17,378 nt of DNA from Pelotomaculum sp. UBA5255 (GTDB lineage: Bacteria > Bacillota > Desulfotomaculia > Desulfotomaculales > Pelotomaculaceae): positions 9,659 to 27,036 of the forward strand of contig DHTR01000008.1 of assembly GCA_002408725.1 (NCBI GenBank), written 5' to 3'. The notes beneath the pieces were generated by a model that did not search any database, was not told where the DNA came from, and was given only the letters and a program-made list of their open reading frames with translations. Positions within the stretch are counted from its first letter, which is position 1; the number at the start of each line of letters is the position of its first letter. Shown piece after piece: positions 8,058 to 13,135 of this stretch. The position numbers were made by a program, and so were the translations under genes.

Positions 8058-9395
8058 ATGGGAGTTCTATTTGGAACGGACGGGGTCAGGGGGGTGGCCA
8101 ACAGCGAACTCACCCCTGAGCTTGCTTTTAAGCTGGGTCGGGCGGGGGCCAGTATTCTGGCCAGGGACAGCGCCAATACCCGCCTGGTAATCGGTAGAGA
8201 TACCCGCATTTCCGGGGATATGCTTGAAGCCGCCCTGGTGGCGGGTATCTGCTCGGTGGGGCTGAACGTATTAAAAGTGGGGATCTTGCCCACGCCCGCC
8301 ATTGCCTATCTAACCAGGGAACTAAAAGCGGCGGCCGGGGTCGTGATCTCAGCATCTCACAACCCGGTGGAGGACAACGGGATCAAGTTTTTCGGTCCCA
8401 GCGGCTATAAGCTTCCCGACGAGGTCGAGGCGGAGATCGAGGCGCTGGTTCTGGATAATTGCGCTGGTGTACCCACTCCCGCGGGTGCGGGAATCGGCCG
8501 CGCCTACCCGGTGCAGGATGCCGCCGAACGTTACATCAATTTTGCCTGCGGCACGGTGAACACAGATTTAAAGGGCCTGAAAATCTTGGTGGACTGCGCC
8601 AACGGCGCTGCCTATCACGTGGCGCCCCGGATTTACGAAAAGCTGGGAGCAGAAGTGCTGCCTATCTTTAACAATCCGGATGGCGTGAACATCAACAACC
8701 GCTGCGGCTCGACTCATCCGGAAGCCCTGATGGAAGCCGTTGTTGCAAGTGGGGCTGACCTGGGCCTGGCCCACGACGGGGACTCCGACCGGGTCCTGGC
8801 GGTTGACGCCGCCGGCCGGCTGGTGGACGGCGACCAGATCATGGTGATTTGCGCGTGCCACCTAAAAGAAAAAGGGCTGCTGGAAAAGGATACCGTTGTG
8901 GTGACCGTGATGAGCAACCTGGGGCTGCACCTGTCAATGCGGGATGCTGAAATCCAGGTGGTCGAAACCAAAGTCGGAGATCGCTACGTTCTTGAGGAAC
9001 TCCTGCGCACCGGCGCCCGGTTAGGCGGAGAGCAGTCCGGCCATGTCATTTTTCTCGACCACAACACTACCGGTGACGGAATCGTAACCGCGCTACAACT
9101 GCTTGCCGTAATGAAAGAAAGCGGGCAGTCCCTGGAAAAACTGGCCGGCCAGATGGAGCGCCTGCCCCAGTTACTGGAAAATATCCAGGTTGCCGACAAA
9201 AACCTGGTTATGAGCAGCCCCGTTTTAGCCAGGGCCATTGAAAACGAGGAAAAAATTCTGAGCGGAAGCGGACGCATCCTGGTGCGGCCGTCCGGTACGG
9301 AGCCTCTGGTGAGGGTTATGGCCGAGGGAAGAAATATGGATCAACTCAAGGTGATTGTTGGCAGGTTATCGAATATAATAAAGGAAATAAAATAG
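8058..9395 (+). CDS. glmM: Phosphoglucosamine mutase
   Basis: GlmM interconverts glucosamine-6-phosphate and glucosamine-1-phosphate, the step between GlmS and GlmU on the way to UDP-GlcNAc and peptidoglycan. At 445 aa it is the normal length. Motifs: FGTDGVRGVAN at the N-terminus, the phosphoserine loop SASHNP at 98-103 (Ser100 is the phosphorylated residue), the Mg2+ loop DGDSDR at 240-245, GEQSGH in the sugar-binding region, and the phosphate-binding RPSGTEPLVRV at 410-420. AAGGAG lies 10-15 nt upstream of the ATG. In other Firmicutes GlmM binds and inhibits CdaA, so the neighbourhood is functionally linked. Confidence 0.97.
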   Translation: MGVLFGTDGVRGVANSELTPELAFKLGRAGASILARDSANTRLVIGRDTRISGDMLEAALVAGICSVGLNVLKVGILPTPAIAYLTRELKAAAGVVISASHNPVEDNGIKFFGPSGYKLPDEVEAEIEALVLDNCAGVPTPAGAGIGRAYPVQDAAERYINFACGTVNTDLKGLKILVDCANGAAYHVAPRIYEKLGAEVLPIFNNPDGVNINNRCGSTHPEALMEAVVASGADLGLAHDGDSDRVLAVDAAGRLVDGDQIMVICACHLKEKGLLEKDTVVVTVMSNLGLHLSMRDAEIQVVETKVGDRYVLEELLRTGARLGGEQSGHVIFLDHNTTGDGIVTALQLLAVMKESGQSLEKLAGQMERLPQLLENIQVADKNLVMSSPVLARAIENEEKILSGSGRILVRPSGTEPLVRVMAEGRNMDQLKVIVGRLSNIIKEIK

Positions 9396-9450
9396 GGGGG
9401 TGGGAATCACAGGATAGTGATCTTGCAAAAAACATAAAATTAAATAATTT

Positions 9451-9695
9451 AGCGCCTGAACCCGTCTCAAGGTCAGAATTCGAACTTGAGCTACGGAAGG
9501 GTTTTCGGGAAACCGCTATTTAGTTGTCTGGATAGCTGGTTATCCCAGGATCCTTTAGGGTTGACGAGGAGGGGGTTTATCGAAATTTCGGCGGATGCCC
9601 CCCGGTCCGGCCGGACCGTCAGCGGCATAACAAAACCACCGGGTAACTGGTGGGACAAAAATGCCGGCGGCCGCAAAGAGGCATTGTGCACACAA
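9451..9695 (+). ncRNA. glmS ribozyme/riboswitch (GlcN6P-activated)
   Basis: The RNA carries the conserved core of the glmS ribozyme. AGCGCCTGAACC begins at 9451, with the expected cleavage between A9451 and G9452. TTGACGAGG is at 9561-9569, GTTTATCGA at 9575-9583, TTCGGCGGATG at 9587-9597, the P3 hairpin GGTCC/GGACC around 9604-9617, CAAAACCACC near 9631 pairing with GGTGG, and GGGACAAAA at 9652-9660. An ATGCC/GGCAT stem closes near 9685. Known ribozymes bind glucosamine-6-phosphate and self-cleave, which destabilises glmS mRNA. P1 (AACCC 9459-9463 with GGGTT 9558-9562) encloses a 94-nt insertion, much larger than in well-studied examples. The 3' boundary is approximate. Confidence 0.93.
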
Positions 9696-9717
9696 GGGGT
9701 TAGTGTGCCCTCAATTT

Positions 9718-9739
9718 GGTATTCCATTTTAGGGATACC
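9718..9739 (+). other. Hairpin between ribozyme and glmS
   Basis: GGTATTCC (9718-9725) pairs with GGGATACC (9732-9739), eight pairs including one G-T, around a six-base loop. A second small stem, GCACAC/GTGTGC, lies just upstream at about 9688-9708. No T-run follows. The role is unknown. Confidence 0.45.
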
Positions 9740-9758
9740 GGTAAATATGTAAAACCTG

Positions 9759-9783
9759 TGCCTGGCTTATGCCGGCATTTTTT
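9759..9783 (+). terminator. Intrinsic terminator-like hairpin in the glmS leader
   Basis: TGCC-T-GGC (9759-9766) pairs with GCC-GGCA (9771-9777) around the loop TTAT, giving seven GC-rich pairs with one bulged T. It is followed at once by TTTTTT (9778-9783) and a T-rich stretch. It lies downstream of the ribozyme and about 150 bases before the glmS start, so it would reduce read-through into glmS. An attenuation role is inference. Confidence 0.6.
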
Positions 9784-9934
9784 CATTTTACCTTGATCTT
9801 TGAATACAGCTCCCCGGTGAAAAATTTTCTTCAGCTCTAATGCTTGTTTTAGCAAGAGGAAATACCGGGTTAAAGCATTAAGTGGTATTGTTGCATACTG
9901 GTTTAAAGAATGACTTAACAAGGAGGTTGTCCAA

Positions 9935-11059
9935 GTGAACAGGGATCTGAAGCAAGCCGAAAAGAACGGCTTCGAACACTTTATGCTAAAGGAAATTCAT
10001 GAGCAGCCCCAGGTGCTGTGGGATACCCTGTGCGACCGGATTTCGGACAACGGTGCAGGGGTGTTATTTAACGAGGTTAATCTTACACCGGAAGAAATTA
10101 AGAAGATAAAGAAAATCCATATCACTGCCTGCGGCACAGCCTATCATGCCGGCCTGGCAGGCAAGCACTATATTGAAAGACTGGCGCGGCTTCCGGTAGA
10201 AGTTGAAATAGCTTCTGAGTTCCGCTACCGCCAGCCCATTATCGAACCGGGCACACTGGTAATGGTGATCAGCCAGTCCGGTGAGACAGCCGACACCCTG
10301 GCTGCGTTGCGGGAGGCCAAACGGCTGGGACCCCGGGTGATTGCCGTAACCAACGTAGCGGGGAGCACCATGTCCCGGGAGGCCGACGATATGATCTATA
10401 CTGTGGCCGGTCCTGAAGTTGCCATAGCTTCCACCAAGGCCTATACCGCCCAGCTTATGCTCATGGCCCTTTTCGCCCTTTACCTGGCCGTCGGGCGTGG
10501 TACGATTGGGCCCTTGGAAATGCAGGAAATCCTATCGGCAATGAAAGAACTGCCCCCTAAGGCGCAGCGCGTCCTGGACAATACGAATGGATTAAAGGAA
10601 CTTGCCGGGGAATTCGCCGGCCGCCCGGGCGTCTTTTTTACCGGGCGATGCCTGGACTACGCCGTGGCAATGGAGGGCACTTTAAAGCTCAAGGAAACAA
10701 CCTATATTCATGCCGAGGCTATCGCCACCGGCGAGTTGAGGCACGGCCCCATGGCGCTGATCGAGGATAAAGTGCCGATTGTGGCTTTGGCCACCCAGAA
10801 AGATCTGCTGGAAAGAATGGTCATTAACATTCAAGAATTGGTCACCCGCGGCGCCAGGGCAGAAGTCGTAGCTATGGAAGGCTTCGAGGCATTGGAGAAA
10901 GTGGCGGGCAGGGTGTTCTACATCCCGAAAACCCACCCGTTTTTAGCCCCGATGCTGGCCGTAATCCCGTTGCAGTTACTGGCATACTACACCGCCGTGG
11001 CCAAGGGCTTAGAGGTGGACTCGCCACGGAATTTGACAAAGAGTGTTTCAACGGAATAA
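9935..11059 (+). CDS. glmS: Glucosamine-6-phosphate synthase lacking the glutaminase domain
   Basis: Full-length GlmS (about 600 aa) couples glutamine hydrolysis in an N-terminal Ntn amidotransferase domain to conversion of fructose-6-phosphate to glucosamine-6-phosphate in two SIS domains. This ORF is 374 aa and starts at the linker, AEKNGFEHFMLKEIHEQP, so the first ~235 residues, with the catalytic Cys of MCGIVGY, are absent. The GTG start at 9935 has an excellent ribosome binding site (AAGGAGG 9920-9926), and a stop lies in frame upstream at 9911. SIS1 (about 58-190) has SQSGETADT at 113-121; SIS2 covers about 222-364. Residues matching E. coli isomerase Lys485, Glu488, His504 and Lys603 are kept (Lys251, Glu254, His270, Lys369). 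It may be an ammonia-dependent synthase, a partner of a separate glutaminase, or a decaying duplicate. Confidence 0.9.
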   Translation: MNRDLKQAEKNGFEHFMLKEIHEQPQVLWDTLCDRISDNGAGVLFNEVNLTPEEIKKIKKIHITACGTAYHAGLAGKHYIERLARLPVEVEIASEFRYRQPIIEPGTLVMVISQSGETADTLAALREAKRLGPRVIAVTNVAGSTMSREADDMIYTVAGPEVAIASTKAYTAQLMLMALFALYLAVGRGTIGPLEMQEILSAMKELPPKAQRVLDNTNGLKELAGEFAGRPGVFFTGRCLDYAVAMEGTLKLKETTYIHAEAIATGELRHGPMALIEDKVPIVALATQKDLLERMVINIQELVTRGARAEVVAMEGFEALEKVAGRVFYIPKTHPFLAPMLAVIPLQLLAYYTAVAKGLEVDSPRNLTKSVSTE

Positions 11060-11134
11060 CGTGGGATTAGTAAAGGTTTAAGTTGTTATTCAGATAAAAT
11101 AAAGTTGTACTTTCCATAGCGTACCATTCGAGAT

Positions 11135-11199
11135 GTACCTTCTCAGGACTTATCCACCCGTATTGCGGGTTGGAAGGCCGGGAGGGTACATTATTTTTA
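11135..11199 (+). terminator. Branched hairpin with T-rich tail after glmS
   Basis: GTACCTTCTC (11135-11144) pairs with GGGAGGGTAC (11180-11189), ten pairs including two G-T. It encloses a second stem, CCACCCG (11154-11160) with CGGGTTGG (11166-11173). ATTATTTTTA follows. It may end the glmS transcript, or mark an end of the adjacent insertion-sequence relic. The T-run is interrupted, so the terminator call is moderate. Confidence 0.4.
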
Positions 11200-11442
11200 T
11201 CTCAAGGAAGAAATCGATAAGTAAATTCCCTGATCGGCTAGACGAGGAACAATTTGACTTGGTGGTAAACTTTTGTATTCAGGTTGATTTGCCGTTTCTA
11301 GAATAGCTTGTCTTTCTTCCTGGCTAAGCTTATTCGCCGGTGCTGGACGTTTGGCGTGTTTTCGCTGGTCTTCTGTGGGTGATAGGTTACTTCTCCAACG
11401 TTGTAGGGTGCGCTGAGTAATTCCGAGTTCCCTGCAGGCTAC
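11197..11442 (-). pseudogene. IS3-type transposase N-terminal fragment
   Basis: The minus-strand frame encodes ACRELGITQRTLQRWR followed by RPAPANKLSQEERQAIL and LPPSQIVPRLADQGIYL. These match the helix-turn-helix and linker of IS3-family transposases whose integrase core comes next. The frame ends at TAA 11197-11199 just where the core would begin. No DDE catalytic residues remain. It is joined in frame to an IS256-type tail, so the open frame from 11559 down to 11197 (120 codons) is a chimera of two insertion sequences. It is not expected to be functional. Confidence 0.75.
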
Positions 11443-11648
11443 CCAATTATGAATACGGCCTGTCCATTTAGGAAGGACATCCTGGGTGGCCATGTATAGC
11501 ATCTTCAACAACGCGTCATCCGTTGGGAAAGTGCTTTTCCCCTTGGTTACTTTTCTCATTAATAGCTTTCAATAATATTGGTCGTGTAAATGATCTTCCG
11601 TATTTCTGGCGGATACTTGAAAAATGTAGAGATTTCAGCAAATTTTTT
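11443..11648 (-). pseudogene. IS256-family transposase C-terminal fragment, frameshifted
   Basis: Read on the minus strand, FAEISTFFKYPPEIRKIIYT followed by TNIIESY (11642 to 11562) is the conserved C-terminal part of IS256-type (mutator) transposases. Where N-S-Q-L-R normally follows, the frame meets TAA. The similarity resumes in another frame as MRKVTKGKSTFPTDDALLKM and KWTGRIHNW down to 11443. About seven bases are missing at the break (near 11557-11565) compared with the family pattern. Upstream catalytic parts are absent. The hicA promoter starts just beyond its right edge. Confidence 0.78.
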
Positions 11649-11679
11649 AAATACGTACCCGCAATACGCAATGTTTCCC

Positions 11680-11708
11680 TTGACACGCATCCCCAATGCG
11701 CATATAAT
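11680..11708 (+). promoter_or_regulatory. hicAB promoter with operator-like palindrome
   Basis: TTGACA (11680-11685) and TATAAT (11703-11708) form a perfect consensus promoter with a 17-base spacer. Inside the spacer, CGCAT (11686-11690) and ATGCG (11696-11700) are an exact inverted repeat around CCCCA. A protein bound there would block RNA polymerase. HicB antitoxins of this type carry DNA-binding domains and autorepress, so HicB is the likely ligand (inference). Transcription would start near 11715, 21 bases before the hicA ATG. Confidence 0.85.
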
Positions 11709-11735
11709 AGGTGGGTAATAAGGAGGGTTGTTTTC

Positions 11736-11939
11736 ATGGTTACCAGAAGTTACACCGCAAGAGAAGCAGAACAGATTTTGACCGACGACGGTTGGTATTT
11801 GGTCAGAACCAGGGGCAGTCACAAGCAATTTAAACACCCGACGAAGCCAGGATTGGTCACTCTCCCTGTACATCCTGGAAAAACACTGGGAATTAACACA
11901 GTAAAAAGTATCGAGAGGCAGTCGGGGATTAAGTTTTAA
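11736..11939 (+). CDS. hicA: HicA toxin (mRNA interferase)
   Basis: HicA is a small dsRBD-fold ribonuclease that cleaves mRNA and halts translation until neutralised by HicB. I start it at ATG 11736 with AAGGAGGG at 11720-11727; upstream codons in the same frame lie in the transposase relic and before the promoter. The 67 aa product has the full HicA pattern: SYTAREAEQILTDDGWYLVR, the catalytic histidine His29 in RGSHKQFKHP, then LVTLPVHPGKTLGINTVKSI. It looks complete. hicB follows after 116 bp on the same strand, separated by a strong hairpin at the hicA stop and an AT-rich stretch. Confidence 0.93.
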   Translation: MVTRSYTAREAEQILTDDGWYLVRTRGSHKQFKHPTKPGLVTLPVHPGKTLGINTVKSIERQSGIKF

Positions 11940-11948
11940 TCCCCCGAC
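11921..11948 (+). other. Strong hairpin spanning the hicA stop codon
   Basis: GTCGGGGATTAA (11921-11932) pairs with TTAATCCCCCGAC (11936-11948) around the loop GTT, twelve pairs with one bulged C. Flanking TCGAG (11911-11915) and CTCGA (11952-11956) can extend the stem. The hicA TAA (11937-11939) sits inside the 3' arm. An A/T-rich segment follows but no pure T-run, so this is more likely a partial terminator or mRNA-stability element than a classical terminator. Confidence 0.6.
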
Positions 11949-11980
11949 TCCCTCGAAATAATATAAATATAATATATAGA

Positions 11981-12035
11981 TTTAGTTTATACCAGAATAA
12001 TTTAGTATCAGTTAAGAATTAGTTTAGCATTAGTT
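11981..12035 (+). repeat. Cluster of TTTAGT/TTAGTT motifs upstream of hicB
   Basis: TTTAGT occurs at 11981 and 12001, and TTAGTT at 12019 and 12030, with a related CAGTTAAG between them, all within 55 bp of the AT-rich hicA-hicB gap. They may be short regulatory repeats, or only a by-product of AT-rich sequence. No clear promoter for hicB alone was found here. Confidence 0.3.
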
Positions 12036-12055
12036 ATGGTAAAGGAGAATTGATT

Positions 12056-12520
12056 ATGCAGTACAAAAATTATTATGCATACCCTGGAGTATTTCATATC
12101 TGGGTAGACAAATTAAATCAGAAGCAGATCGACGTTACTTTTCCCGATCTCCCTGGCTGCTTTGCTGGCCCAGGCCCGGACGCTACCTTCGAGGAAGCCC
12201 TAGACGCAGCTAGAGAAGGTCTAGCGTTACACTTAGAAGGTATGATCGAGGATAACGAACCTATCCCAGAACCTACTTCGATTGAGTTTTTAAAATTCGA
12301 CCAGGAGTTCCCTGAGGGAGGTCGAGTAATCGTAGCATTTGTAGATGTTATTTTGTCTGTTTATCGAAACAAGAAGACCGAATATACTAGGGTTAATGTT
12401 ACAATCCCCTCCTGGCTTAAAGAGTTAGCAGAGAGTAAAAATGTTAACTATTCTAAGGTTCTTAGGGAGGGACTTCATGAAGTCCTAGACCTTAATAGGA
12501 TTGGAGTAAAAGTAGAATAA
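12056..12520 (+). CDS. hicB: HicB antitoxin
   Basis: HicB binds and inhibits HicA and usually represses its own operon. The start is ATG 12056, eight bases after GGAG (12044-12047); a TTG two codons upstream is too close to the ribosome binding site. The 154 aa product has the N-terminal degenerate RNase H-like HicB fold, with IDVTFPDLPGCFAGPGPD (about residues 25-42) and the helix FEEALDAAREGLALHLEGMI. A C-terminal ribbon-helix-helix-like segment follows (TRVNVTIPSWLKELAES... YSKVLREGLHEVL, about 111-143). The DNA-binding C-terminus fits the palindrome in the hicA promoter. A terminator follows the stop codon. Confidence 0.93.
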   Translation: MQYKNYYAYPGVFHIWVDKLNQKQIDVTFPDLPGCFAGPGPDATFEEALDAAREGLALHLEGMIEDNEPIPEPTSIEFLKFDQEFPEGGRVIVAFVDVILSVYRNKKTEYTRVNVTIPSWLKELAESKNVNYSKVLREGLHEVLDLNRIGVKVE

Positions 12521-12541
12521 TCGGGATTTCCCCGGTTTTTT
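12519..12541 (+). terminator. Intrinsic terminator of hicAB
   Basis: AATCGGG (12519-12525) pairs with CCCGGTT (12531-12537), seven pairs with one G-T, around the loop ATTTC. TTTTTT runs from 12536 to 12541. It begins at the last base pair of the hicB stop codon and closes the operon. Confidence 0.8.
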
Positions 12542-12546
12542 CTTTG

Positions 12547-12717
12547 TTAAAGTAATTGCGTTATTCGCGAATTATTACCATGCAAATAGTCATTTGGGTC
12601 AACAGGGCGAAACTGCCATCCGTATCTTCCTGTATGATATACCTCGATTAGAATGGCAACAGCAAGTCGATACAGTTTAAATCGCCATATCTTGAGTTTG
12701 CCTTCTTCCAACTGTCT
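12547..12717 (-). pseudogene. Unidentified protein C-terminal relic
   Basis: On the minus strand, in a different frame from the PIN gene, an open stretch reads RQLEEGKLKIWRFKLYRL, AVAILIEVYHTGRYGWQFRP and VDPNDYLHGNNSRITQLL, then stops at 12547-12549. Its charged/aromatic pattern looks like genuine coding sequence. I do not recognise the family. It has no start of its own and begins where the PIN-domain similarity ends, so it appears to be the tail of another gene joined by recombination. Confidence 0.35.
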
Positions 12718-13022
12718 AAAGCTATAGCCGCTGCTTCACCCTTACCAATTCTTCTTTCACCTTTAGGTGGTGAGATAGCTAATTCATAAAACAAAATATA
12801 TTCATCAGTATCAGTCAATATTTCTTTTGTAGTAATATCACCATTTAAACATAACTCACTAACCTTGCGCTTAATATGGGTTATGCTTGGATTTGATAAT
12901 TCAACAAAAACTTCTTGAGGCAAAACTATTCTTCTTGGATATAGTTTGAATAAAATACTTTCTTTCTTTACCCAAAGAAAAGAGGAGATGCAGTTCGTAT
13001 CAAAAAATAACTTACTAGTCAT
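12648..13022 (-). pseudogene. PIN-domain toxin-like gene, C-terminally replaced
   Basis: The minus-strand ORF (ATG at 13020-13022, 124 codons) begins KLFFDTNCISSFLW and continues with RIVLPQEVFVELSNP and ISPPKGERRIGKGEAAAIAL, a VapC-like PIN ribonuclease pattern. The acidic residues Asp8, Glu41 and Glu96 are present. After residue 102 the family pattern (a SNNxxD-type segment and final strand with the fourth acidic residue) is lost, and about 22 unrelated residues run to a stop. Related proteins are about 170 aa from memory. No antitoxin ORF is visible upstream. It is probably inactive, and it points away from the jet operon. Confidence 0.7.
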
Positions 13023-13135
13023 AGTTCTCTTTTCCTTCTGTGTTCAAGCCATATACCATATCCCCTCCGCGGTTAGCAGGAAACAATAGAAATATGAATA
13101 AAATGTAACTATGATGTATAATTAGGGAGATGGCC

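Noticed and set aside
7034..8302. Long minus-strand ORF of 422 codons across cdaR and glmM
   Set aside because: It is antisense to two well-supported genes, has a low-complexity Ser/Thr/Arg/Pro composition typical of a shadow frame, and crosses a consensus promoter.
9396..9450. Promoter for the ribozyme (TTGCAA at 9423 with AT-rich downstream sequence)
   Set aside because: The spacing to any TATAAT-like box is poor. Transcription from the glmM promoter could supply the RNA.
9486..9752. Plus-strand 88-codon ORF between glmM and glmS
   Set aside because: It lies on the glmS ribozyme core, whose conserved bases explain the sequence, and its start has no convincing ribosome binding site.
11559..11873. 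Minus-strand ORF covering hicA
   Set aside because: Only its last ~27 codons are IS256-like. The rest is antisense to hicA and its promoter.
11980..12036. CRISPR-like array in the hicA-hicB gap
   Set aside because: The motifs are six-base, unevenly spaced and AT-rich. There are no conserved repeats or spacers of CRISPR size anywhere in the window.
13117..13122. TATAAT as a -10 box for jetA
   Set aside because: No fitting -35 is visible, and transcription would start on the ribosome binding site, so it is probably chance.
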